Assembly (NCBI RefSeq): GCF_024398035.1
Contig: NZ_CP073748.1
Coordinates: 549,501-613,500 of the forward strand
Source of the DNA: Kordiimonas sp. SCSIO 12603
Lineage (GTDB): Bacteria > Pseudomonadota > Alphaproteobacteria > Sphingomonadales > Kordiimonadaceae
Length of the DNA: 64,000 nucleotides
Direction of reading: 5' to 3'
A model generated the notes under the pieces. It made no database searches. It was not told where the DNA came from and was given only the letters and a program-made list of their open reading frames with translations. Positions 17,507-26,238 of the stretch are shown piece by piece; the first letter of the stretch is position 1; every line of letters starts with the position of its first letter. Both the position numbers and the translations under genes were made by a program.

Positions 17507-17520
17507 GTTTAAGCTTAAAC
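17507..17520. promoter_or_regulatory. 14-bp perfect palindrome, candidate MarR operator
   Basis: GTTTAAGCTTAAAC reads identically on both strands and lies about midway between the divergent starts of the monooxygenase/reductase and the SDR-MarR operon. Size and symmetry fit a MarR dimer site. The MarR gene is second in the operon it would control, suggesting autoregulation. Confidence 0.5.
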
Positions 17521-17626
17521 TAAAAATAAAACGTAGTGCGATTAGTGAATAAATTTATTGAATTATAAGGGTAAATTGACAGCTATTATTATTTTATATA
17601 TAAAATATATGAAAATGGAGGGGTTC

Positions 17627-18376
17627 GTGGCGCTAGATGAAAAACATGTACTGGTAACAGGTGGTGGTACAGGTATTGGTGCTGCTATTGCGCAGTCTCT
17701 CGCACATGCAGGTGCCAGCGTTACTATTGCCAGCCGTAACCTGGACCGCCTTCAAGAACTTGCCTCCACCAGCGATAATATCTCAGCCATTTCCCTTGAC
17801 GTGACAAATGCCGGTCATGTCGCTGAAGTATTCGCGGGTCTTGGTGATGTAGATATCCTGATCAATAATGCGGGTGCTGCATTAACGGCGCCTTTCCATA
17901 AAATGTCCGAAGAAATCTGGTCGCAGATGCTCGGTGTGAATCTCACTGGCACTTTCCTCTGTACACAGGCAGCACTTGCACCCATGAAAATGAAAAACTG
18001 GGGCCGAATTATAAATATTGCCAGCACGGCGGCGCACAAAGGCTATGCTTATACTTCGGCTTACTGTGCGGCCAAGCACGGTGTGGTGGGGATGACCAAG
18101 GCTTTAGCGCTTGAGCTTGCGGGCACAGGTATCACTGCCAACTGTGTGTGCCCTGGTTTTACAGATACTCAAATTGTGGCGGATGCTATTGAGAATATCA
18201 CTGCAAAAACCGGGCGCAGTGAAGAAGAAGCCCTCGGTGAACTGGTGAAAGGTAACCCGCAAAAGCGCCTTATTGAACCGGAAGAAGTCGCAAATGCGGT
18301 ACTGTGGCTTTGCCGTGATGAAAGCAGGTCTATCACCGGGCAAAGCATTAATGTTGCAGGTGGGGAAGTGATGTGA
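17627..18376 (+). CDS. Short-chain dehydrogenase/reductase of the anthraniloyl-CoA block
   Basis: 249 residues, classical SDR: TGGGTGIG cofactor motif at residues ~10-17, NNAG near 84, catalytic Ser, then YTSAYCAAKHG with the Tyr-x-x-x-Lys pair. The reading frame extends to 17558, but GTG at 17627 follows GGAGGGG and begins right before the first beta strand. Likely oxidises or reduces a hydroxyacyl-CoA/oxo-cyclohexenyl-CoA intermediate after the ring-reducing step. First gene of a seven-gene run; its stop overlaps the MarR start (TGATG). Confidence 0.88.
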   Translation: MALDEKHVLVTGGGTGIGAAIAQSLAHAGASVTIASRNLDRLQELASTSDNISAISLDVTNAGHVAEVFAGLGDVDILINNAGAALTAPFHKMSEEIWSQMLGVNLTGTFLCTQAALAPMKMKNWGRIINIASTAAHKGYAYTSAYCAAKHGVVGMTKALALELAGTGITANCVCPGFTDTQIVADAIENITAKTGRSEEEALGELVKGNPQKRLIEPEEVANAVLWLCRDESRSITGQSINVAGGEVM

Positions 18377-18861
18377 TGGAACAGCCGCGCACCCGCCGCC
18401 GGGAAAAACAGAATCTGCGTATCTGGCTGAAGATGCTATCATCCACCGGTAAGGTGGAAAAACATGTGCGTTCGCGCCTCAGGGAAGATTTTGAAACCAC
18501 GCTCCCTCGGTTTGATGTGCTGGCGGAACTTTACCGTCGCCCAAACGGTGTAACTATGGGGGAACTATCCAGCATGTTGATGGTTTCCAACGGCAACCTC
18601 ACGGGGCTCGCGAACCGGTTGCAGCAAGATGGTTTGATCCTGAAGGCACCAATGCCGACAGACAAGCGTACGCACCTTCTTTACATCACCCGTGAAGGTA
18701 AAAGCCGGTTTGAAGAAATGGCCAAGGAACATGAAACATGGGTGGGTGAGTTTTTCAAAAACTTCAAAGATGAAGAACTGGCACAGTTGCTGACCTTATT
18801 ATCCAAAATTGAGTATGCCGCCGACATGGGGGGCATCGAGGAGACAGACGATGAGCTTTGA
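18376..18861 (+). CDS. MarR-family transcriptional regulator
   Basis: 161 residues from the ATG overlapping the SDR stop. The winged helix is visible: [40 protein letters not shown] and the wing [19 protein letters not shown]. MarR proteins of aromatic acyl-CoA pathways usually repress until an aryl-CoA binds; anthraniloyl-CoA is the likely ligand here by context. The palindromes at 17468-17520 are candidate sites. Confidence 0.9.
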   Translation: MEQPRTRRREKQNLRIWLKMLSSTGKVEKHVRSRLREDFETTLPRFDVLAELYRRPNGVTMGELSSMLMVSNGNLTGLANRLQQDGLILKAPMPTDKRTHLLYITREGKSRFEEMAKEHETWVGEFFKNFKDEELAQLLTLLSKIEYAADMGGIEETDDEL

Positions 18862-19666
18862 TCCGCAAACTTATAAGCCGGAACATTTTCTGTGGGAATT
18901 TGAAGATGGTATTGCGACAGTAAGGCTTGATCGCCCCGAGCGGAAAAACCCCCTAACATTCCAGTCTTATGCGGAACTAAGGGACACATTCCGCGCCCTT
19001 ACCTACGTTAAGGAAGTGAAGGTTGTGGTGTTTGCGCCGAACGGCGGTAACTTCAGTTCTGGCGGTGATGTGCATGATATTATCGGCCCGCTTGTGGGCA
19101 TGGATATGACCGAACTGATGGATTTCACCCGCATGACAGGTGATTTGGTGAAAGCGATCCGTAGTTGCCCGCAGCCGGTTATTGCGGCAGTAGACGGTAT
19201 CTCAGCGGGTGCAGGTGCTATCATTCCAATGTGTGCTGACCTCCGCGTTTCCTCAGAGGCTTCGAAAACATATTTCCTCTTTAACCGGGTTGGTCTTGCA
19301 GGCTGTGATATGGGTGCATGTGCGATCTTGCCGCGTATCATCGGGCAGGGCCGAGCGTCACAGCTTCTCTATACCGGGAAAGGCATGTCCCCTGATGAAG
19401 GCTTGGTGTGGGGGTATTTCAATGACGTGGTGGAAGCAGGCGAATTGATGGAAGCAGCTTATAAGCTGGCGCGTTCAATCGCCAGTGGCCCAACCTTTGC
19501 CAATAGTATGACCAAGAACCAGTTGAATATGGAATGGGATATGAGCCTTGATACAGCTATTGAGGCAGAAGCACAGGCGCAGGCCATTTGCATGCAAACC
19601 AAGGATTTTGAGCGCGCCTACCACGCCTTTGTTGCCAAAGAAAAACCGGTGTTTGAAGGGAACTGA
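18851..19666 (+). CDS. Enoyl-CoA hydratase/isomerase (crotonase) family protein
   Basis: 271 residues. The crotonase fold is clear: [20 protein letters not shown], the oxyanion-hole segment [13 protein letters not shown], and [20 protein letters not shown]. The ATG at 18851 is within the end of marR (11-base overlap) and has GAGGAG upstream, so the longer frame starting at 18809 is not used. It likely hydrates or opens a CoA-bound alicyclic intermediate formed from anthraniloyl-CoA. The two acidic residues of classical enoyl-CoA hydratase are not obvious, so an isomerase or ring hydrolase role is possible. Confidence 0.88.
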   Translation: MSFDPQTYKPEHFLWEFEDGIATVRLDRPERKNPLTFQSYAELRDTFRALTYVKEVKVVVFAPNGGNFSSGGDVHDIIGPLVGMDMTELMDFTRMTGDLVKAIRSCPQPVIAAVDGISAGAGAIIPMCADLRVSSEASKTYFLFNRVGLAGCDMGACAILPRIIGQGRASQLLYTGKGMSPDEGLVWGYFNDVVEAGELMEAAYKLARSIASGPTFANSMTKNQLNMEWDMSLDTAIEAEAQAQAICMQTKDFERAYHAFVAKEKPVFEGN

Positions 19667-19668
19667 TC

Positions 19669-20850
19669 ATGGCGGATATGAGCTTTCTCAACTGGCCGTT
19701 TCTTGAAGACCACCACCGTGATTTAGCGCGTCGTTTGGATACATGGTGCCAGGAAGTATTGGTGCCATTTGTAGAAAGCCGAGATGTACATCACGACCTG
19801 GACGGCAGCTGCAAGGCGATCCTTACCCTTCTGGCGGAAGGTGGTTTCACCCGCTATGCAGTGCCGAAAGCTTATGGCGGTGTTCATGATAGCCTTGATG
19901 TACGCTCCTTATGCCTTATCCGGATGACACTTGCTTATTATTCCGGGCTTGCAGATTTTGTTTTTGCCATGCAGGGGCTGGGTTCTGGCACAATCTCTCT
20001 ATACGGTTCTGAGGAAACCAAAGCACATTATCTCACTGGTGTCGGTGAAGGCAGGCTGTGCGCAGCTTTTGCGCTTACGGAGCCGGAATCTGGTTCAGAT
20101 GTGGCGGCAACTCGTACGGCCGCGGAACTAGACGGTGATCACTATATCATTAACGGAGCAAAAACTTTTATCTCGAACGGTGGTATTGCAGACCAATATG
20201 TAGTGTTCGCGCGCACTGGCCCCGGTGAGGGGGCACGCGGTCTGACAGCTTTTGTGCTCGATGCTGATACCGAAGGGCTTGATACCAGTGAGCGTATTGA
20301 TGTGATAGCACCGCATCCGCTTGCCACCCTTAAATTCAACAATTGCCGCGTGCCAGCAAGGAACCAACTGGGCGAGTTGGGCGGTGGTTTTAAGGCAGCG
20401 ATGGCGACCCTTGATATTTTCCGTTCTACTGTGGGTGCTGCGGCCCTTGGGTTTGCGCGCCGCGCGCTTGATGAAGCTGTGACGCGGGCAGATGGCCGCG
20501 AACTGTTTGGCGCGCCGCTCCATAATCTTCAGCTGGTGCAGGCCATGATCGGTGAAAGCGCCCTTGATATTGATGCGTCAGCACTGCTGATTTTCCGCGC
20601 TGCATGGGCGAAAGACAGCGGCCAGCCAAGGGTAACTCGTGAGGCAGCTATGGCGAAATTGCACGCCACTGATCAGGCCCAGCAGGTGATTGACCGGGCG
20701 GTACAGATCTTTGGCGGCATGGGTGTGGTCTCCGGCGTGAAGGTGGAGGAACTATACCGGGAAATCCGAGCGCTCCGCATTTATGAAGGGGCATCAGAAG
20801 TGCAGAAAGTGGTGATTGCCCGCGCTCATATTGCTGAAGCGGCAGGATAG
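19669..20850 (+). CDS. Acyl-CoA dehydrogenase
   Basis: 393 residues, full-length FAD enzyme. Seen: [20 protein letters not shown] (flavin/substrate region), [20 protein letters not shown], and the C-terminal [13 protein letters not shown] with [17 protein letters not shown] carrying the usual catalytic/FAD residues. Starts 2 bases after the crotonase stop. In context it probably dehydrogenates a reduced cyclohexane/cyclohexene carboxyl-CoA intermediate. Confidence 0.92.
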   Translation: MADMSFLNWPFLEDHHRDLARRLDTWCQEVLVPFVESRDVHHDLDGSCKAILTLLAEGGFTRYAVPKAYGGVHDSLDVRSLCLIRMTLAYYSGLADFVFAMQGLGSGTISLYGSEETKAHYLTGVGEGRLCAAFALTEPESGSDVAATRTAAELDGDHYIINGAKTFISNGGIADQYVVFARTGPGEGARGLTAFVLDADTEGLDTSERIDVIAPHPLATLKFNNCRVPARNQLGELGGGFKAAMATLDIFRSTVGAAALGFARRALDEAVTRADGRELFGAPLHNLQLVQAMIGESALDIDASALLIFRAAWAKDSGQPRVTREAAMAKLHATDQAQQVIDRAVQIFGGMGVVSGVKVEELYREIRALRIYEGASEVQKVVIARAHIAEAAG

Positions 20851-20854
20851 AATT

Positions 20855-21295
20855 ATGGCTGGTCGGATATTCACACGCAAACAATTGATCCGCCACGGGC
20901 ATACAGACCCTGCGGGTATTGTCTATTACCCGCGCTATTTTGAAATGATCAATGATACCGTTGAGGATTTCTTCCGCGAAGCTATGGAGCGCCCTTTCGG
21001 GCAGATGCATACGGTTGAGAAGATCGGCGTGCCCACGGTGCAAATTGCGGTGGAGTTCCAGAAACCCAGTTACTGCGATGATATGCTTGATATGGGATTG
21101 GTGATCGAGCGGCTTGGTAAATCATCTGCGACCATCTGTGTGAAAGCGCTGTGTGGCGGTGAAGTGCGCCTGTCCGCTATCCTTACAATTGTGCAGACCA
21201 ATCTTGAGACCATGAAATCCATACCGTTCAGCGGCCCCATGCGGGTGATGCTTTCTGAGTATGTGGTGGATACCGGCCAGTCGGAGACGATATGA
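20855..21295 (+). CDS. 4-hydroxybenzoyl-CoA-type hotdog thioesterase
   Basis: 146 residues. The N-terminal RHGHTDPAGIVYYPRYFEM contains the Asp of the 4HBT-I active site. The frame starts earlier inside the dehydrogenase gene, but the ATG at 20855, four bases after that gene's stop, matches family length. It likely hydrolyses an aromatic or alicyclic acyl-CoA, either as an overflow valve releasing CoA from dead-end products or as a pathway step. Overlaps ridA by ATGA. Confidence 0.87.
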   Translation: MAGRIFTRKQLIRHGHTDPAGIVYYPRYFEMINDTVEDFFREAMERPFGQMHTVEKIGVPTVQIAVEFQKPSYCDDMLDMGLVIERLGKSSATICVKALCGGEVRLSAILTIVQTNLETMKSIPFSGPMRVMLSEYVVDTGQSETI

Positions 21296-21690
21296 TGAAA
21301 ACGCTTTTGCCAGAAGGTTGGGTGCGCCCCAAAGGTTATTCAAATGGTATCAAAGCCTCAGGTGATATGGTGTTTGTTGCAGGCGTTGTGGGCTGGGATG
21401 AGCATGAAGAATTCCAGTCTGATGATCTTGTTGAGCAGTTTCGGCAGGTGCTTCTGAACACCAAAGCCATCATGGCTGAAGGTGGCGCCGGGCCTGAACA
21501 CATGGCGCGCATGACTTGGTATATAACCGACAAACAGGAATATCTCACGCGGCTCCGTGAAGTGGGGCAGACATACCGGGATGTGATGGGGAAAAACTAT
21601 CCCGTTATGGCGTGCGTTGAGGTCTCCGGCCTTATGGAAGACCGAGCAAAGATTGAAATCGAAACCACTTGTGTAATCAGCGCCGATTAA
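21292..21690 (+). CDS. RidA-family (YjgF/YER057c) enamine/imine deaminase-like protein
   Basis: 132 residues: GYSNGIKASGDMVFVAGVVGWD, ARMTWYITDKQEYL and a C-terminal ACVEVSGLMEDRAKIEIETT with the conserved Glu; the canonical Arg of RidA (normally in a CVEVARLP-like stretch) appears as SGLMED, so it belongs to a divergent subgroup. RidA proteins hydrolyse reactive enamines/imines to ketones and ammonia. Its place in the operon suggests it removes the amino group from 2-amino-5-oxocyclohexene-carboxyl-CoA or a derivative. That assignment is inference. Confidence 0.85.
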   Translation: MMKTLLPEGWVRPKGYSNGIKASGDMVFVAGVVGWDEHEEFQSDDLVEQFRQVLLNTKAIMAEGGAGPEHMARMTWYITDKQEYLTRLREVGQTYRDVMGKNYPVMACVEVSGLMEDRAKIEIETTCVISAD

Positions 21691-21694
21691 TCGG
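21683..21694. repeat. 12-bp perfect palindrome over the ridA stop codon
   Basis: CCGATTAATCGG spans the TAA stop of ridA. It may simply be a short hairpin or an internal regulatory site before the ligase gene; no T-tract of terminator quality follows. Confidence 0.3.
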
Positions 21695-21737
21695 TTTGCT
21701 GGGTAAGTAACTGTACCGAGTAGCTTCTGAGAATTAC

Positions 21738-21752
21738 ACCGCATGATGCGGT
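21738..21752. promoter_or_regulatory. Inverted repeat directly upstream of the CoA ligase gene
   Basis: ACCGCA (21738-21743), TGA, TGCGGT (21747-21752): perfect 6-bp arms with a 3-base spacer, followed at once by the GGGGAG ribosome site. Could act as an operator or an RNA hairpin affecting translation of the ligase. Confidence 0.4.
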
Positions 21753-21766
21753 AGGGGAGTTAGCCA

Positions 21767-23386
21767 ATGTCATATACGGGACATACCGATACTTTCACGC
21801 AGGATAATCTGCCGCCTAAGGACCAGTGGCCAGATTTGGTGCTGGATGAGGCTAAATTCCAGTATCCGGAAAAACTGAATGCGGCTTATGAGCTAACGGA
21901 CCGTATGGTGGAAAAAGGTTTCGGAGACCGCATCGCCCTTATCGGGCACGGGCGCATGCGCACCTATAAAGAACTGGCGGACTGGTCGAACCGTATCGCT
22001 AATACGCTGGTGGATGATTTTGGCGTGAAACCCGGAAACCGTGTGCTTATTCGTTCGCAGAATAATCCGGCTATGGTGGCGGTGTGGCTTGCGGTTACCA
22101 AAGTGGGCGCAGTGGCAGTGAACACCATGCCGATGCTGAGGGCTGGTGAGCTTACGAAGATTGTTGAGAAAGCAGAGATTAAACTGGCGCTCTGCGAAAT
22201 GCGTATCATTGAAGAAATGAACCTCTGCCACGCAGCATCAGAAATGCTTGAAAGCGTGATCAGCTTTGACGGTATGACAGGGCACGAGGGCCAGTTGGAC
22301 CGATTAGCGCTCTGCAAGCCTGTAACATTTAATGCTGTAGAAACTGCAAGTGATGATGTAGCGCTTCTGGGCTTTACCTCAGGCACAACAGGCGCACCGA
22401 AAGCGACCATGCATTTCCACCGGGACCTGCTGATCATCGCGGACGGGTATGCGGATGAAGTGCTTCAAGTGAAGGAAAGTGATGTATTTATCGGCTCCCC
22501 GCCGCTTGCCTTCACCTTTGGGCTTGGCGGTTTGGCGGTTTTCCCGCTCCGGTTTGGGGCATCTGCGGTGCTGCTTGAAGATGCATCTCCACTCAATCTC
22601 ATCAAATATATCGAGCAGTATCAGGCTACCATCTGCTTTACGGCACCAACAGCATACCGGGTGATGCTTTCTGAGAAAGACAGTGCTTACCAGATGCGCT
22701 CATTAAGGGTTGCAGTATCAGCGGGGGAAACCCTGTCTGCGGATGTTTATAACCTGTGGCACAGCCAAATGAAGGTGCCGATCGTAGACGGTATTGGCGC
22801 CACAGAACTGCTGCATATCTTTATCTCCAACCGTATGGAGGATGCCAAGCCCGGCTGCACGGGCATGTGCGTCTCTGGTTACAGTGCAAAAATCATGGAT
22901 GAAAACTTCCTTGAAGTGCCAAATGGCACTGTAGGCAGGCTTGTAGTAAAGGGGCCAACCGGCTGCCGCTATATGGCGGATGATCGCCAGCAGAAATATG
23001 TGAAAGACGGCTGGAATATCACAGGGGATGCTTTTACCCGCAGTGATGATGGTTGTTTCACCTATGTGGCGCGGATGGATGATATGATCCAGTCAGGGGG
23101 GTATAATATCTCTGGCCCTGAGGTGGAAGAAGCGATCTTAAAGCATGAAGCGGTGGCAGAATGTGCGGTCGTGGGTGCACCGGATGAAGAACGCGGTCAG
23201 CTTGTAGAAGCACACATCGTTTTAAAGGGTGGTGTTGAGGCAAAGGATGCTCTTGTCTGCGATATCCAGACCTTCGTGAAAAACACCATCGCACCCTATA
23301 AATACCCGCGCTCGGTAAAATTCCGAGACAGTTTGCCGAAAACCCAGTCTGGCAAACTGCAGCGCTTTAAGCTGCGGGAAGAATAA
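21767..23386 (+). CDS. Benzoate/2-aminobenzoate-CoA ligase family AMP-forming enzyme
   Basis: 539 residues, adenylate-forming superfamily. P-loop GFTSGTTGAPKATMHFHRDL, SPPLAFTFGLGG, DGIGATELLHIFIS (A5-type region), GDAFTRSDDG and the C-terminal lysine in LPKTQSGKLQRFKL. The MHFHRD and AFTFGLGGL segments resemble benzoate- and 2-aminobenzoate-CoA ligases rather than acetyl-CoA synthetase. Activates anthranilate made by KynU, feeding the monooxygenase/reductase. 76 bases after ridA with its own ribosome site and inverted repeat; last gene of the block. Confidence 0.9.
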   Translation: MSYTGHTDTFTQDNLPPKDQWPDLVLDEAKFQYPEKLNAAYELTDRMVEKGFGDRIALIGHGRMRTYKELADWSNRIANTLVDDFGVKPGNRVLIRSQNNPAMVAVWLAVTKVGAVAVNTMPMLRAGELTKIVEKAEIKLALCEMRIIEEMNLCHAASEMLESVISFDGMTGHEGQLDRLALCKPVTFNAVETASDDVALLGFTSGTTGAPKATMHFHRDLLIIADGYADEVLQVKESDVFIGSPPLAFTFGLGGLAVFPLRFGASAVLLEDASPLNLIKYIEQYQATICFTAPTAYRVMLSEKDSAYQMRSLRVAVSAGETLSADVYNLWHSQMKVPIVDGIGATELLHIFISNRMEDAKPGCTGMCVSGYSAKIMDENFLEVPNGTVGRLVVKGPTGCRYMADDRQQKYVKDGWNITGDAFTRSDDGCFTYVARMDDMIQSGGYNISGPEVEEAILKHEAVAECAVVGAPDEERGQLVEAHIVLKGGVEAKDALVCDIQTFVKNTIAPYKYPRSVKFRDSLPKTQSGKLQRFKLREE

Positions 23387-23389
23387 AAA

Positions 23390-23410
23390 GTCCAGCGCAA
23401 AAGCGCTGGC
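23390..23410. terminator. Hairpin between the CoA ligase and the convergent SRPBCC gene
   Basis: CCAGCGC (23392-23398), loop AAAA, GCGCTGG (23403-23409). On the minus strand the stem is followed by ACTTTTTA, making it a fair terminator for the SRPBCC gene; on the plus strand the T-tract is poor. Confidence 0.6.
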
Positions 23411-23421
23411 TTATACAACTG

Positions 23422-23928
23422 TTATTGGGTTAGCCGTTTGATGGCTTCGGTTTTCACAAAATCAACGGCAGGTGCCAGTTTATCTAGGGCTGCGCCTTCA
23501 GTGCCGTTGGCGATTTCATCGAAGGTTACTTTAGTCCCGTCTTCTGTTGAGGTGAGGGTGATGGTCCACACCACATTCACAGCCATTTCCTGCAAGGGGC
23601 CAAAAGGCGCATTCATGCGGAGCGTGCTGCCGGGTTTTACATAAATCACCGTACCGTGGGAAACTGAGCCGCCATCCCAGTCTTCGCGCCAAAGGCCACC
23701 GGCTTGAAGATCCAGCGACAGGTTTTCTGAACGGCCAGAGTAGGTATGATCCGGGTGCCACCAGGTTTCTGGCTTAATAAGCCGTGCCCACAGGTCTTCC
23801 GCTGACATGCTGGAGGTTGCTTCTTGTTTCAGTACATAGCGATCTGATTTTGCTTCCACAATTTCAGCTGCCGCCGCCGTACTTAGGCTTGATGCCATAA
23901 GCGTGGATAGGATTAATGTTTTTTTCAT
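23422..23928 (-). CDS. Exported SRPBCC (START/AHSA1-like) domain protein
   Basis: 168 residues with a clear signal peptide (KKTLILSTLMASSLSTAAAA). The mature part has the helix-grip pattern: AEDLWARLIKPETWWHPDHT, LDLQAGGLWREDW, then WTITLTSTEDGTKVTFDEI. Such proteins bind hydrophobic small molecules; the ligand is unknown. GGGAGG precedes the ATG. It diverges from the acylase gene. Confidence 0.8.
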   Translation of the reverse strand: MKKTLILSTLMASSLSTAAAAEIVEAKSDRYVLKQEATSSMSAEDLWARLIKPETWWHPDHTYSGRSENLSLDLQAGGLWREDWDGGSVSHGTVIYVKPGSTLRMNAPFGPLQEMAVNVVWTITLTSTEDGTKVTFDEIANGTEGAALDKLAPAVDFVKTEAIKRLTQ

Positions 23929-24052
23929 CGCTGCCTCCCGTTTTATGAGGAGCTTAGCTCAAGTGATGGTGATGATCTATATTTTCCCCTTGTTTTTCTT
24001 CCTCTCTTGGCGCGCTATATCATTTGCGGGAGCATTAAAAACGGGGGCAGGT

Positions 24053-26176
24053 ATGCTGAAGAAAATCCTTGGAGCGGTTTTGATCCTATTCGTTGTGGTG
24101 TATGCGGGCTTTGCTCTTACCATGCGCAGTTCTGTTGACCCGGCTTCTTTCTCTGACCTTCACGAGAAATACGATGTCCGTATTATTCGGGATGCTTACG
24201 GCGTGCCGCATATTTATGGTGACCGGGATATAGATGTGGCCTTTGGTCTTGCGTTCGCCCATGCGGAAGATGATTTTGCCACCATGCAGGATGTGCTTCT
24301 TGCTACTCGCGGCAAGCTAGCGACCCTTAAAGGGGTGGAAGCTTCAAAAACCGATTATCTGATCCAGATGATGCGGGTTTGGGACGTTGTAAACGCAGGT
24401 TATGATACCCGCTTGAGCGCTGAGGCACGTGCGCACGCGGAAGCTTATGCGGACGGCCTTAATTATTTTGCTTCTGAAAACCGTGGGCTTATATCGCCTT
24501 ATCTTCTTCCTGTTACAGGTAAGGATGTTGTGGCAGGCTTCACCTTTAAAACCCCACTGTTTTACGGCTTTGATCAGGCAGTGGCTGCGGCGGCAGATGG
24601 CAGCTACGGCACTGGGCTTGATAAATCCTCAGCGCTTGAACCAACGGATAAGCCTCAGCCTGATATTGGCAGCCAAGGCATAGCGGTGGCGCCTTCTCGC
24701 TCAGCGGACGGGCACACGCGCTTGCTGGTGAATTCCCACCAGCCGCTCACGGGCCCTGTGGCCTGGTATGAAGCACGGGTGAAATCGAACGAAGGCTGGG
24801 ATATGGCTGGCAGTACCTTCCCCGGTTCGCCTGTTATCCTTCATGGGTACGGCCCTACGCTCGGGTGGTCAAACACGGTGAATAAGCCGGATTTGGTTGA
24901 TGTTTATAAGCTGGTGATAAACCCTGATAACCCTAATCAATACAAGCTTGATGGTGAGTGGCGTGATTTTGAAATCCGCACTGCTGAGATTGAAATTTTT
25001 TTCCTTGGCCCTATCCGCTGGACGTTTGAAGAGCCTATTTATTATTCAGAACATGGCCCCGTATTCAGGAACAAAAAAGGGGCGTTTGCGCTCCGCTGGG
25101 CGGGGATGGATGAAGTGCGTACGCTTGATATGAATATCCAGCTTAATAAAGCCCGTACGCAGGCAGATTTTGAAGCCGCCCTCGGTATGGGGGCAATGCC
25201 CAGCATCAATTATATTTATGCGGATAAGGACGGCAATATCGCCCATTATTATAACGCTATGATGCCGAAGCGTATTGAAGGTGTGGACTGGCGCGGTTTG
25301 CTGCCGGGGGACCGCTCTGATCTTATCTGGCGGGAATATCACCCGTTCAGCAAAACACCGCGCACGGTGAACCCGCCTTCAGGCTTTGTTTTCAACGCGA
25401 ATAACACACCGTTTGTTGCAAGTGTGGGCGAAGGGCAGGCGCAGCCCGGTGATTTCACGCCGAGCATGGGCATTGAAACTGGTATGACGAACCGAGCGCT
25501 GATGATCAGGGACCTGTTTGGTGCGGATGAGAGCATCACGGCTGAGGAATTCAAAACATACAAATATAACAACAGTTACCACAGGGATTCAGTGGCGGCA
25601 AAAGTGTTGGCTGAGGTGTTGGCGCTTCAACTCCTCGAAGGCAGTGAAGTAGCTGAGGCTCAGAAAATACTCGCCAAATGGGATCTTTCCACCGGGAAAG
25701 AAAACCGCCAGGCAGCTCTTGGTGTGTTAACCGCCACACCGTTTATTCTTGCGGAAATGCGCGGTGAACCAAAACCTGATGTGCGTGAAACCTTTGAAGG
25801 TGTGGTGGCTTTCATCAGTAAATTTTACGGTGTTTTGAACCCAGAGTGGGGGGAAGTGAGCAAACTGGTGCGCGGTGATTTCACATGGCCTATATCTGGC
25901 GCCCCTGATGTGCTGAGGGCCGTTTATAGTGATATCAACGCAGACACAGGAAAATTGAAAGCTACAGCGGGTGATAGTTATATCATGTTTGTTGATTGGG
26001 CGCCGGACGGCACTGTGAATTCAACCAGTATTCATAATTTTGGTAGTGCGACCCTTGATGGCAGCTCTCCTCATTATGCGGATCAGGCACCGCTGTTTAC
26101 GGCAGAGAAAGAGCGTAAGCTCCCCATGACGCTTGAAGCACTTGAGGCAGAGAAAACATCCGACCGAAGGCTTTAA
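24053..26176 (+). CDS. Penicillin acylase/acyl-homoserine lactone acylase family hydrolase
   Basis: 707 residues from the ATG before a membrane/signal segment (KKILGAVLILFVVVYAGFAL). It is made as one chain and should self-cleave before the N-terminal nucleophile: DIGSQGIAVAPSRSADG places the candidate at S207. Most relatives have Ser-Asn here, this one Ser-Gln. NSHQPLTGP, YGPTLGWSNT and the C-terminal HNFGSATLDGSSPHYADQ fit the family. The longer frame from 23903 would overlap the divergent gene and is unlikely. Likely periplasmic amide hydrolase; N-acyl homoserine lactone or another acyl amide are possible substrates. Confidence 0.88.
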   Translation: MLKKILGAVLILFVVVYAGFALTMRSSVDPASFSDLHEKYDVRIIRDAYGVPHIYGDRDIDVAFGLAFAHAEDDFATMQDVLLATRGKLATLKGVEASKTDYLIQMMRVWDVVNAGYDTRLSAEARAHAEAYADGLNYFASENRGLISPYLLPVTGKDVVAGFTFKTPLFYGFDQAVAAAADGSYGTGLDKSSALEPTDKPQPDIGSQGIAVAPSRSADGHTRLLVNSHQPLTGPVAWYEARVKSNEGWDMAGSTFPGSPVILHGYGPTLGWSNTVNKPDLVDVYKLVINPDNPNQYKLDGEWRDFEIRTAEIEIFFLGPIRWTFEEPIYYSEHGPVFRNKKGAFALRWAGMDEVRTLDMNIQLNKARTQADFEAALGMGAMPSINYIYADKDGNIAHYYNAMMPKRIEGVDWRGLLPGDRSDLIWREYHPFSKTPRTVNPPSGFVFNANNTPFVASVGEGQAQPGDFTPSMGIETGMTNRALMIRDLFGADESITAEEFKTYKYNNSYHRDSVAAKVLAEVLALQLLEGSEVAEAQKILAKWDLSTGKENRQAALGVLTATPFILAEMRGEPKPDVRETFEGVVAFISKFYGVLNPEWGEVSKLVRGDFTWPISGAPDVLRAVYSDINADTGKLKATAGDSYIMFVDWAPDGTVNSTSIHNFGSATLDGSSPHYADQAPLFTAEKERKLPMTLEALEAEKTSDRRL

Positions 26177-26238
26177 GAAGCTTGTGGAATAAGGGGCAGC
26201 AGCTTATACCCGCTCACAAATAGTAAAAGGATTACCTG

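Noticed and set aside
23903-24052. Longer start for the acylase
   Set aside because: Would overlap the divergent SRPBCC gene start and add an extra hydrophobic segment; the ATG at 24053 precedes a proper signal/anchor.
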